From: JABMMZ01 sp964600345
GTDB lineage: Bacteria; Bacteroidota; Bacteroidia; NS11-12g; UBA955
Length of the DNA stretch: 18,132 nt
Reading direction: 5' to 3'
Assembly (NCBI GenBank): GCA_964600345.1
Contig: CAZRKA010000059.1
Location: 1-18,132, forward strand
In this document: positions 1-7,500 of the stretch, piece by piece
Position numbering within the stretch: position 1 is the first letter of the stretch
How the letters are laid out: the number at the start of each line of letters is the position of its first letter
The notes under the pieces: model-generated
What the model was told of the DNA's origin: nothing
The model's database searches: none
Seen by the model: only the letters and a program-made list of their open reading frames with translations
Translations under genes and position numbers: made by a program

Positions 1-290
1 TGTAAATGCCCTCCGGAAATCAACGCATAATTCCGTACCCAAAAAACCGAAAGGCACTGCTTAACGGCAAGTGTCAGGTTTGTTCATTTGTAAAACAATC
101 CATGCATCAAACATACTCGCAGACTATTGTGAGTACGCTTCGCTATGTTCGCGTTTCTAATATTCCCAAACCTATAAGACCTCCTTCATTCTTTTATAAC
201 TGTCTCCAAACAGTTTTATTTACATTGACCATGGCCTTGAGCAGGTGTGTAAATGGCAAAGAATGAAAGAGGCCTTTGACAAAAAAACCG
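1..290. other. Left-edge region without a supported gene
   Basis: I see no recognisable gene here. The longest open frame (plus strand from position 6, 86 codons) encodes a low-complexity sequence with no family resemblance. A second plus-strand frame is open from the window edge to a TAA at 62-64 and would end in KKPKGTA. It could be the last 20 codons of an upstream gene, but that is too short to support. No minus-strand frame runs into the left edge. A weak inverted repeat (TACTC at 114-118, GAGTA at 131-135) is followed by a CGCTTCGCTATG stretch that loosely resembles the CTTCGCT motifs of the repeat module near 1130-1165. Confidence 0.4.
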
Positions 291-322
291 TTTGCAATTT
301 ACCATTATATTTAGTATCTTTG
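291..322 (+). promoter_or_regulatory. Bacteroidota-type promoter of the XRE/S24 gene
   Basis: TTTG at 291-294 and TATCTTTG at 315-322 are separated by 20 nt. This fits the Bacteroidota -33/-7 promoter (TTTG, about 19-20 nt, TAnnTTTG). The predicted transcription start lies around 328-330, leaving a leader of only about 10 nt before the ATG at 339. Confidence 0.75.
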
Positions 323-323
323 T

Positions 324-338
324 GCTAAATATTTTAGC
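324..338. promoter_or_regulatory. Candidate autoregulatory operator
   Basis: GCTAAA (324-329) and TTTAGC (333-338) form a perfect inverted repeat with a 3-nt spacer. It abuts the start codon and covers the predicted transcription start. A further half-site, TTTAG (310-314), overlaps the promoter just upstream of the -7 element. A LexA/CI-like repressor bound here would block its own promoter, as such proteins usually do. Binding by this protein is inference. Confidence 0.5.
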
Positions 339-1085
339 ATGAAGTACATTGCAAGCAATATCAGGCATTTACGTCAATTAAAAGGCTGGTCTCAGGAGCA
401 GCTGGCAGACAGACTGGACATCACCAGGGCGAGAATCGGATCGTACGAGGAGGAAAGATGTGATCCTCCCATAGATATTCTGATACGATTATCCAAGCTT
501 TATCACATTGCCATCGATGCACTGATCAAGGCTGATTTAAGGAAATTCGATCTCGCTTCCATGATCCGCGTGGGCGAGAACCGGTTGTTGTTTCCGATTG
601 TGGTAGACCAGTACAACAACGACCGGGTGGAAGTGATTACCGCCAAGGCGTCGGCAGGATATCTGAACGGATATGCCGATCCGGAGTATTTTGAATCCAT
701 GCCCTCCATGAACCTGCCGTTTCGCATCATCGGCAAACACAGGGCTTTCCCTATCAAAGGCGATTCGATGCCCCCGCTTAAGGAAGGCTGTTTTGTCATC
801 GGGAAGTTCATGGAATCCATGAAAGACATCAAGGATGGCAACACCTATGTATTGCTGACACGCGATGACGGCATTGTCTATAAACGCATTTATAAAAAAG
901 GCAATACTCTGGAACTTCACTCGGATAATAAAAACTACGAACCCTATAAAATCAAAACCGGTGACGTTCTGGAACTATGGGAATTTGTATGCACGCTGAA
1001 TATTTCCGACAAGAAATCCGAAGAACTCAACATCGACAGCATCATCAGAATGCTGAACAGCATGCGGGTTGAAATGGGGAAGTGA
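339..1085 (+). CDS. XRE-family HTH and S24 peptidase (LexA/CI-like) transcriptional regulator
   Basis: This 248-residue protein is a two-domain repressor of the LexA/CI/UmuD-like class and acts on DNA in the cytoplasm. Residues about 5-62 are a Cro/CI-type helix-turn-helix (GWSQEQLADRL, then ITRARIGSYEEER). Residues about 95-220 are the S24 self-cleaving domain. They contain an Ala106-Gly107 pair in SAGYLNGY, which fits the cleavage site, the nucleophile Ser143 in GDSMPP, and Lys182 in VYKRI as the general base. In this family RecA-stimulated autocleavage inactivates the repressor after DNA damage or another signal. The start is supported by a good promoter 17 nt upstream. No error-prone polymerase gene (umuC or dinB type) lies beside it, so its regulon is not evident. 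A purine-rich repeat array begins directly after the TGA stop. Confidence 0.9.
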   Translation: MKYIASNIRHLRQLKGWSQEQLADRLDITRARIGSYEEERCDPPIDILIRLSKLYHIAIDALIKADLRKFDLASMIRVGENRLLFPIVVDQYNNDRVEVITAKASAGYLNGYADPEYFESMPSMNLPFRIIGKHRAFPIKGDSMPPLKEGCFVIGKFMESMKDIKDGNTYVLLTRDDGIVYKRIYKKGNTLELHSDNKNYEPYKIKTGDVLELWEFVCTLNISDKKSEELNIDSIIRMLNSMRVEMGK

Positions 1086-1100
1086 GGGGGAGAAGAGGAG

Positions 1101-1205
1101 GAGAGTAGAGGATAGGAGAGTAGATCCACCTTCGCTGAAGCTTCCCTCCTTCGCTAAAGCTATGGAGTACGAAGCCGGTGGACGAGGGAGAGTAGGGGAT
1201 AGGAG
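1101..1205 (+). repeat. GAGAGTAG repeat array 3' of the XRE/S24 gene, split by a hairpin module
   Basis: Just past the stop codon at 1083-1085 the plus strand becomes purine-only. It carries 7-8-bp units: GAGAGTAG (1101-1108), AGGATAG (1109-1115), GAGAGTAG (1116-1123), and after an interruption GAGAGTAG (1188-1195) and GGGATAG (1196-1202). The same unit, in the same orientation relative to the gene, follows the PspC gene at 2542. This looks like a genome-specific intergenic repeat family. No transposase accompanies it. Confidence 0.75.
1125..1182. repeat. Hairpin module inside the first GAGTAG array
   Basis: TCCACC (1125-1130) pairs with GGTGGA (1177-1182). Further in, TTCG (1131-1134) can pair with the CGAA before the GCC bulge. 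The interior holds a near-identical direct repeat, CTTCGCTGAAGCT then CTTCGCTAAAGCT (12 of 13 bases). The module could act as an RNA hairpin or weak terminator for the XRE/S24 gene, but it lacks a clear T-run. Confidence 0.55.
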
Positions 1206-1284
1206 ATGTCTATGTCTGAATATGGTTGACTGTTTTAAACTAACTAAATCACTTGAAGATAAAATTCCAATCAGATAAGGAGGC

Positions 1285-1314
1285 TTGCGGTTAAATCTGT
1301 TTCCCTTATCTTTG
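1285..1314 (+). promoter_or_regulatory. Bacteroidota-type promoter of the lipoprotein gene
   Basis: TTG at 1285-1287 and TATCTTTG at 1307-1314 are separated by 19 nt, matching the Bacteroidota promoter. Transcription would start around 1320. That makes this gene independent of the XRE/S24 gene upstream. Confidence 0.65.
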
Positions 1315-1395
1315 AAAGAGCATGAATCTTAATTGATGACAAATTTTTCATTTATGCTCCTGAAGAGATACTGTTCAAAAAGCATCAGCAATGCC

Positions 1396-2208
1396 ATGAA
1401 ATCAATCACTTTACCAGTAATGATATTAAGTGCATTATTAGTAAATTCATGCAAAAAGAAATGTGATTGTCCATCAAACCCGGATTGTGAAAATTACGAT
1501 CAGTGCTTTAATAAAAGCGATGTTTTAGCTGATTTTAAAGCAAAGTCTTATCTATCAGGAACCCCTTCAAATAGTTACCCGGAACAATTATTAGAAGTTG
1601 ATACTGTTTACCTTTCTTCCAGTTTAATATTTGAGGCTAATGATAAAAGTTATAAAGATTATAAGTGGATCATAGGTTCTGATACTAATCATAGAAAAGG
1701 AAGTAAAATTTCAGTTTCTTTCGCTTTAAAAAATGAAGAAACAATACCAATAACTTTAATTGTTCAAGGCGGGGCTGATAAAAATTGTCAAAACAAAATT
1801 GATTACAGGGATACATTTACTAAATACATTCACTTTACGACTTATAAAAAATTTAGTCTGAATGGCATTTATGAAGGGGCTTATTCAAATTCTCCAAATA
1901 ATATCATACAGATCAATATAGTAACTGAAGTTAATGGTGTAAAGGGCTACATAAAAGGCTTACCGGTTAATAGCAACGAATTACCCACATGGTTTGGAGA
2001 TACGGCTGTTCGACTAGTTGATATGATTAATACCTATGCCTTCTTTGATAACGGAAGTTCGCGAAATCAGCCCCAGGGAATTGTATCTTACAACCAATCT
2101 AAAAATGAATTAAATTTAGAATTAAAAGTGATTGAACCTTATCCTTTACAACAAGGTCAAAATTTAACATTCAAACAATATAATTTCAAAGGAAAAAAAA
2201 TTAAATAG
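1396..2208 (+). CDS. Secreted lipoprotein of unknown function
   Basis: The product is 270 residues from the ATG at 1396. This start is chosen because it gives a standard lipoprotein signal: MKS, a hydrophobic core, then a lipobox ending VNSC. The mature protein would begin CKKKCDCP, with several cysteines close together (CDCPSNPDC, DQC). In-frame alternatives exist at 1336 (ATG) and 1333 (TTG), but they add a long polar, basic N-terminus that is unusual ahead of such a signal. No family is recognised. Residues about 75-160 alternate beta-prone stretches around KDYKWIIGS and could be a PKD-like sandwich. The C-terminal part (FSLNGIYEGAYSNS onward) resembles small beta-barrel or lipocalin-like lipoprotein domains only in general character. 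The gene is clearly AT-richer than both neighbours and sits between two inverted repeat arrays, so it may be a later insertion. It is probably outer-membrane or periplasm anchored. Confidence 0.75.
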   Translation: MKSITLPVMILSALLVNSCKKKCDCPSNPDCENYDQCFNKSDVLADFKAKSYLSGTPSNSYPEQLLEVDTVYLSSSLIFEANDKSYKDYKWIIGSDTNHRKGSKISVSFALKNEETIPITLIVQGGADKNCQNKIDYRDTFTKYIHFTTYKKFSLNGIYEGAYSNSPNNIIQINIVTEVNGVKGYIKGLPVNSNELPTWFGDTAVRLVDMINTYAFFDNGSSRNQPQGIVSYNQSKNELNLELKVIEPYPLQQGQNLTFKQYNFKGKKIK

Positions 2209-2223
2209 TCGGACGCTTCCTTA

Positions 2224-2298
2224 TTATTGAACAATTGATTATTGAACAATTGATTATTGAACAATTGATTATTGAACAATTGATTATTGAGCAATTGA
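2224..2298. repeat. Five-copy 15-bp tandem repeat
   Basis: The unit TTATTGAACAATTGA occurs at 2224-2238, 2239-2253, 2254-2268, 2269-2283 and 2284-2298. The first four copies are identical and the last has one change (GAGC for GAAC). Each unit contains the palindrome CAATTG. The array starts 15 nt after the lipoprotein stop codon. It is followed by short degenerate TATCAATT repeats to about 2334. Copy number is likely to vary between strains by slippage. Confidence 0.9.
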
Positions 2299-2364
2299 TG
2301 ACCATCGGTATATCAATTTATCAGTTTATCAATTCCCGCTCCCATTCTTAATCTCATTCTCTCC

Positions 2365-2450
2365 CTTACTCTCCTACTCTCCCACTCTCCTACTCCTCTA
2401 TCTTCTACTCTTCTATCTTCTACTCTTCTCCTCTTCTATCTCCTACTCTC
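2365..2450 (-). repeat. Distal block of the GAGTAG repeat array behind the PspC gene
   Basis: The plus strand is almost pure pyrimidine here, built from 7-8-bp units such as CTACTCTC, CTACTCTT and CTATCTT. On the minus strand this reads GAGAGTAG, AAGAGTAG and similar. It continues the array beginning at the PspC stop, beyond the hairpin module at 2450-2488. The units are more degenerate than in the proximal block. Confidence 0.75.
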
Positions 2451-2488
2451 CATGAAGCAGAGCCTCCTTCGTCGGCACGCATTCATGG
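2450..2488. repeat. Hairpin module inside the second GAGTAG array
   Basis: CCATGAA (2450-2456) and TTCATGG (2482-2488) are perfect 7-bp inverted arms around a 25-nt loop containing CCTCCTTCG. It occupies the same place in this array as the hairpin at 1125-1182 does in the other. Its sequence is mostly different, apart from shared CTCCTTCG. Confidence 0.55.
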
Positions 2489-2493
2489 CAAGC

Positions 2494-2549
2494 CTACTCT
2501 TCTACTCTTCTACTCTTCTACTCCTCTACTCCTCTACTCTCCTACTCTC
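2494..2549 (-). repeat. Proximal block of seven 8-bp RRGAGTAG units overlapping the PspC stop codon
   Basis: On the plus strand there are three CTACTCTT, two CTACTCCT and two CTACTCTC units, with exactly 8-bp periodicity from 2494 to 2549. Read on the minus strand the unit is RRGAGTAG. The unit at 2542-2549 overlaps the last two sense codons and provides the TAG stop of the PspC gene. An 8-bp unit rotates through all frames and puts TAG in each of them. Confidence 0.9.
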
Positions 2550-4050
2550 CCACCTTCACTCCCCTGTGATCCACCCTCAGATATCTGCCCGTTACCTCTT
2601 CCTCATCGCCCCAGTTCAGATCAAGTATGGATTCGCAACTTCGGTCAATGTATAATCTGTAATGCATCGGAACTTCAATTGTTACCAGTACTCTCTGATT
2701 GCGCCACAGCGATTGTCCGCTTCTGCCGAATGTTTCGTCCAGATATAAAACAGAATCCCTGAGTTCGTAAGCATACTCAATTTGTGATGCTCTTTCCAGT
2801 GCATCGTTTTTTGTGCGACCGTTGGAATAACGTGTAATTTTCACTACCGGCGAACTGTGAAACCCCTGTACAATATTCAACTGAACCTGTTCGCTGATAC
2901 CGCGGTCTATCTCCTCTTTCAGATCGTCCTGAGAACGGATGCGTATGCGCTTTTCGCCATCTTCATCGTTGATCAGAAACTGCGAACGGTTATGTGTAGC
3001 ATTGGTCCTTAACACAATGGTATTTTGCAAGCCACTTCTGAATTTTAAAGTATCTTCTGCACTGATTTTACCCGATTCGGAAAACTGCATGCCGATCTTA
3101 TAAGTGCTGTACGCCAGCATACAAAAACCGGTAAACCAAAGTACTGACAAACTAATACTCAAAACTCTGTTCAAAGGACCAAACTTAAGTGCAAAGCGCA
3201 GGATGGAATAGAAAACTCCGAACAATGGTATCAGAATAAATAGGATAAGACCTATCAATATCACCACGCTGTCTGCCGGATCCGTAAAAAGATAAGAGCT
3301 CAAAGCAGGGAGCGACCAGGAAGCTATGCCGATTCCTGTCAGTATCCCGAAACAGCCCGGTATAAATATACTTACGAGAAATATCAGCAAGGCTATCATG
3401 CCTACCCTTACCAGTATTTCGAGAAAGCGTTCAAATCCCGTTTTTACTTCAGGTTTATAACGCTGGTATGCATCCTTGAATTCCATCTCTACAGTGCGCG
3501 AAAGGTTCTTATAGTCGACCGGCTCTCCGCGCATCTCCAGTTTTTCGGCAGGTGTATTGGCCTTAGGAATGACAATCATTAATAATATATAAAGTATGAT
3601 GCCCGTTCCGAAAAAGAAAAACGAAGCAGCAAATGCAAGTCTTACCAATACAGGATCAAGACCAAAATAAGCGGCAATGCCACTGCAGACACCTCCTATT
3701 ACTTTATCATCACTGTCGCGGTACAATCTGCGCTTTGCCTTTCCCTGCAAATCCAGTCCTGACGCATTACCTGTTTTTCCCTGCTGATCTTCCTGTTCCT
3801 CCGAACCGAATTCTTCAGGCTTTCCGATTTGCTGCATCACCTCGTCTACATCTGTGTCGAAAATGGCAATGCTGCCATTGCCCAGTTTTTCGTTGAACAA
3901 TTCGGCAATGCGGTTCTCAATATCCTGAACTACTTCCGAATTATTCACCTTCTGCCTTATCATATCCAGATAAGCTTTCAATTTGACATAAGCCAGTTCG
4001 TCGATCTGAAATACAAATCCGTTGATGTTGGCTGATATAATTTTATTCAT
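2542..4050 (-). CDS. PspC domain-containing multi-pass membrane protein
   Basis: The product is 502 residues and lies in the inner membrane. Residues 1-85 are a soluble region seen at the start of Bacteroidota PspC proteins (MNKIISANINGFVFQIDELAY, with VMQQIGKPEEF). Residues about 106-166 are the PspC domain: RRLYRDSDDKVIGGVCSGIAAYFGL, arginine 137 after DPVLV, then a membrane helix ending MIVIPKAN. Further helices lie at about 215-240, 262-287 and 297-318. A soluble C-terminal domain of about 180 residues (320-502) is probably periplasmic. PspC is a component of the phage-shock envelope-stress response in Proteobacteria; whether this protein does the same is unknown. It follows the PadR gene by 16 nt and is almost certainly co-transcribed from the PadR promoter. 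The last codons and the stop lie inside a repeat array, so the exact C-terminus may vary between strains. Confidence 0.9.
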   Translation of the reverse strand: MNKIISANINGFVFQIDELAYVKLKAYLDMIRQKVNNSEVVQDIENRIAELFNEKLGNGSIAIFDTDVDEVMQQIGKPEEFGSEEQEDQQGKTGNASGLDLQGKAKRRLYRDSDDKVIGGVCSGIAAYFGLDPVLVRLAFAASFFFFGTGIILYILLMIVIPKANTPAEKLEMRGEPVDYKNLSRTVEMEFKDAYQRYKPEVKTGFERFLEILVRVGMIALLIFLVSIFIPGCFGILTGIGIASWSLPALSSYLFTDPADSVVILIGLILFILIPLFGVFYSILRFALKFGPLNRVLSISLSVLWFTGFCMLAYSTYKIGMQFSESGKISAEDTLKFRSGLQNTIVLRTNATHNRSQFLINDEDGEKRIRIRSQDDLKEEIDRGISEQVQLNIVQGFHSSPVVKITRYSNGRTKNDALERASQIEYAYELRDSVLYLDETFGRSGQSLWRNQRVLVTIEVPMHYRLYIDRSCESILDLNWGDEEEVTGRYLRVDHRGVKVGE

Positions 4051-4066
4051 ATAATCAATGTTTGTT

Positions 4067-4396
4067 TTATTTGTTTTTTAGTATGCTTGAAACAGCACCG
4101 TTCAACTCGTCCCACGTTAAATGCAGTCCCTTCAGAAATGTCTCGCCCTCGGCCGTTAATGTGTAATATTTACGCGGCGGCCCCGATTTGGATTCCTCCC
4201 ATTTATAACTCAGAAGTCCTGCATTTTTCAATCTGGTCAACAACGGATACAAGGTCCCTTCCACTACTATCAGTTTTGCTTCCTTCATGCGGTCTATGAT
4301 ATCCGAAGCGTAGCATTCATCACGCTCTATGATACACAAGATGCAATACTCCAGTATGCCTTTCCTCATCTGCGACTGTGTATTTTCCAAATCCAT
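4067..4396 (-). CDS. PadR-family transcriptional regulator
   Basis: This is a 109-residue winged-helix repressor in the cytoplasm. It shows the PadR signature: QMRKGILEYCILCII, then DIIDRM, the recognition segment VVEGTLYPLLTRLKNAGLL, and the wing GPPRKYYTLTAEG. The ATG at 4396 is chosen over an in-frame ATG at 4432 because the latter lies upstream of the -7 element and inside the palindromic operator. From 4396 the protein begins MDLENTQSQM, as expected for the family. The -7 element ends only 4 nt before this ATG, so the transcript is probably leaderless or nearly so. It lies first in an operon with the PspC gene, a pairing common in Bacteroidota. PadR proteins usually repress their own operon and a neighbouring membrane protein and release DNA on binding a ligand. 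The ligand is unknown. Confidence 0.92.
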   Translation of the reverse strand: MDLENTQSQMRKGILEYCILCIIERDECYASDIIDRMKEAKLIVVEGTLYPLLTRLKNAGLLSYKWEESKSGPPRKYYTLTAEGETFLKGLHLTWDELNGAVSSILKNK

Positions 4397-4400
4397 GCTG

Positions 4401-4432
4401 CAAATATAAATACATTTTATAGTACTATGCAA
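4401..4432 (-). promoter_or_regulatory. Promoter of the PadR-PspC operon
   Basis: On the minus strand TATATTTG occupies 4408-4401 and a TTG lies at 4432-4430, 21 nt upstream. The spacing is slightly long for the Bacteroidota promoter, but the -7 element is a perfect TAnnTTTG match. The -33 element falls within the palindrome at 4419-4445, a natural arrangement for repression. Confidence 0.6.
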
Positions 4433-4445
4433 TACATAGTACTAT
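4419..4445. promoter_or_regulatory. Palindromic PadR operator
   Basis: ATAGTACTATG (4419-4429) and CATAGTACTAT (4435-4445) are perfect 11-bp inverted arms around the 5-nt spacer CAATA. The form TACTATG-N5-CATAGTA resembles operators described for PadR repressors. It overlaps the -33 region of the PadR-PspC promoter, so autorepression is the simplest reading. Confidence 0.8.
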
Positions 4446-4503
4446 TTTGGATAAAGAAACTTTCTTAGTCGATGAAAATCTGAGCAATAAATTTCATCAG
4501 CAT

Positions 4504-4531
4504 AAAAAAACCCGGACTAAACCGGGTTTTT
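4504..4531 (-). terminator. Intrinsic terminator of the 1625-residue T9SS protein gene
   Basis: AAAAACCCGG (4506-4515) and CCGGGTTTTT (4522-4531) form a perfect 10-bp stem with a 6-nt loop. On the minus strand it is followed by a run of seven T (complement of 4504-4510). It lies about 20 nt past the stop codon at 4551. The A-rich arm makes it potentially bidirectional, but no plus-strand gene reads toward it. Confidence 0.9.
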
Positions 4532-4550
4532 CAAAATGCGATTAAGTATG

Positions 4551-7500
4551 TTAGCGCGATTTAATCAGCTTTAACAAATAAACGGTACCCCCGCTTTCAA
4601 CCTGCAGCATGTAAATGCCGTCGGCCAGATCGCTGATGTCAATTCCGAAACTTTCAGTGCCGGCATCGTATGTCTTTAATGTCTGACCCTGAAGATTCAA
4701 CACTCTTACCAGGCCTATATTGCCATCGGACTCAAGTATAAACAATCCGCTGCCGGGATTGGGGTATAATTTCAAAGTGCGCTTGTATTCGTATTCTTCC
4801 AGACTGACTGCAGTAATTGTCTTACTGCTGCAATTCTCGCAATTGCGGTCTGATTTGACACAAAGTGTCACGGTATATGTTGCCTGATTGGCATAAGTAT
4901 GAACAGGATTCTGCTGAGAAGAAATATTACCGTCTCCAAAGTCCCAGGACCATGATACAATATTCCCTCCGCCGTCTGATGATGTATCAGTGAAAGTAAA
5001 TTCGGTAAACTGATTCTTCAGGTATTTAAATCCTGCTACCGGAGATGGATTGACATAAGCAACACCAACGGTTGAATCGACACAGTTTTTATTGCTGTTG
5101 ACAATCAGCACCACATTGTATGAACCGGCCTGTGTATAAAAATGCAGAGGATTTTTTTGTGTTGAAGTAAAGCCATCGCCAAAACTCCATTTATAGATTA
5201 CCGCATCTTTGCTCGAATCGGTGAACTGAGTGCTTATGCCTTTGCAAACTTCTGTTGAGGTAAACTTAGCAACAGGAGCCGTATTGACTATCACATTATA
5301 ATAGGCAGTATCGCTGCAAGAAAACGGGTTGGTTTCGATAAGCTGCAGAAATCCATTGCCTGCAGTAATCCATTTCAGGCTTACAGCAGATAAGTTTTGT
5401 CCGCTTAATACCTGTGCGTTGCTGACAATCCATTTGTAAGTATTGCCTGTTTTAAAGGTTGTAGAATAGGTTTCGGAACTGCCTATGCAAAGTTCTGCAA
5501 CTCCCTGTATGCTTGGAGTAGGAGGCAAAGATACATTCACCATTACGGTATCAACATCTTTACATCCGGTATTGGTATACGATTTTTGCAATATGTACAT
5601 CGTACTCTGATTAGGTCCTACCACCGGATTAGAAGAAGAAGAACTAAAGCCCGATGGGACACTTGTCCAAGCATACGTAAAACCACTTTGTGATGCGGAA
5701 CCAATCTGAACAGTATTGCCCAGGCAAATCGACTTGTCTGTACCTGCATTGGCAACAGGTACCGGATTAACTGTTAATGTGACAGTATCCCGTCGGCTGC
5801 ATCCGAAAGTAATGTTAGTTACTATCAGTTCGTATGTGGTTTGCACAGGCGGACTCACTGTAATACGCGAACTTGTTCCTACCTGAAACTGATTATCAAT
5901 ATCGTTCCATACATAACTCATGCCGTTGACCGGTGCCTGTCCTATAGTTACCGCAGTTCCGGCACAAATGGTCTGGTCGCTTCCGGCATTGGCGGCAGGC
6001 AGCGAACGCATAGACCTGTTGCCTGTAAAAGTATCGTTAAAGCGAATGGCATCTGTTTGTCCGTTTGGCAACTCAGACCAGATAACAAATTTTGGGTTCA
6101 GTGCCGTCAGGAAATTGAAGCTGCCGATGACAAATGTATCGTTTTGTTTCGGCAATAAACTTCCGCTCCAGTTAAACGGCGTCTGTGCATTACCGGCAAC
6201 TGTCCATCTCACCAGGGCGCTTGTTAAAGTATCGCCTCCGAAATTCCGTATCACTACTTCAATCTGATGCAAACCCGCACAGCTTGCTGCAATGGGTTTA
6301 TACAGTTCGGTAATTCCCGCATCATTATCTGCAAGTTTGAATTCGTCAGCACCGATATCCGGTGTCAGAGAATCTCTTGGTTCGCCATCCATATCTGTTG
6401 TTACACCGTTAACAGGAGTTCCCGAACCTTTCATCAAAGGATTGATGATGTGTAAATCGAATGCAGATTTAAAATACGGATCAATACTCAGTGAATTCTG
6501 ATCCTTGCCACTGATCGACCGCAATCCGGCGAGATCATTGCAGGCCGAACCCCAGTAGGCAAACTGACTGCCTCTCGAATAAAAATTATTATAGTCGCTG
6601 GCGCTAACGGCAGACGCGGATATGAAATATACCGCATCACCGCCCACCATGTAAATGTTGTTATTCTTAAGCTCCAGATTGGATGAACCGCTGCCGTTGT
6701 TGTAAATGCCGGCATTACTCACTGAATTGCCGTTGTAATAAATACTGTTGTATACCATTTTCTGATAATCGCAACTGTCAAGATGTATGCCTTTTCCGGC
6801 GCTCTTTGTTACTGTATTGTTGAATATGGTTCCCGGCGAATTCTGAGTGGCATTACAATGTCTGAGGTACAAAGCAGATTCTGTATTAACACCCGTAAAA
6901 TGGTTGGATTCAACTTTTATGGCATTGTCGCAGTCGAGCAGGCGAATCTGGTAATTGCCCTGAGCACTTGAAATGACATTTCTGAAGGTGTTGTTCCTCA
7001 CGACGATACCATCATTGTAAGAAATTTCGACTGCAGAATTTAATGCGCTGTCAAAGACATTACCATCCAGTATGGTTCCGTTTTCACGGGCCGTTGCTGA
7101 TCCGTTATATTGAAAATTAACCGTTCCGAATTTGATGTAGTTGTTAAGGAAGGTATTATTCTCATCCTGCCCCAGATCGGAAAGTATATTCATTGCTCCC
7201 GGAGTTATGGTCGCTACCCGCTGTCCTATCATCTGGCAATGACTGAAGGTATTGTTATTGGAGCCATTCAATATATGAACTACCGTCGAGAAAGGATTGG
7301 TACCGGTTCTCTGAATGGTAATGCCGTGAAATGTAATATAATCTGCACCCCTTAACTGCAAAGCCGCATTATTATTACCGGTAGCAACCGTTGATGGCAA
7401 GGTGAGAATCACTCTGCTGCTGTCACCGGTACTATTCCTGAACACAATCGGATTGGATGCACCCATTCCGGGCAATTGAAGCAAGGTGATCTGTTCGTTG

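Noticed and set aside
503..920. Minus-strand open frames of 113 and 127 codons opposite the XRE/S24 gene
   Set aside because: They are antisense to a gene with clear family motifs and a good promoter, and their sequences show no family resemblance.
1069..1278. Plus-strand frame of 69 codons after the XRE/S24 gene
   Set aside because: It runs through the purine repeat array and the hairpin module, so its sequence (EKRRRVEDRRVD) is a translation of repeats.
2224..2298. CRISPR array at the tandem 15-bp repeat
   Set aside because: The units are directly adjacent with no unique spacers and no cas genes are present.
2452..2655. Plus-strand frame of 67 codons with a signal-peptide-like run of Leu and Ser
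   Set aside because: The hydrophobic stretch is the translated CTACTCTT array and the rest is antisense to the PspC gene.
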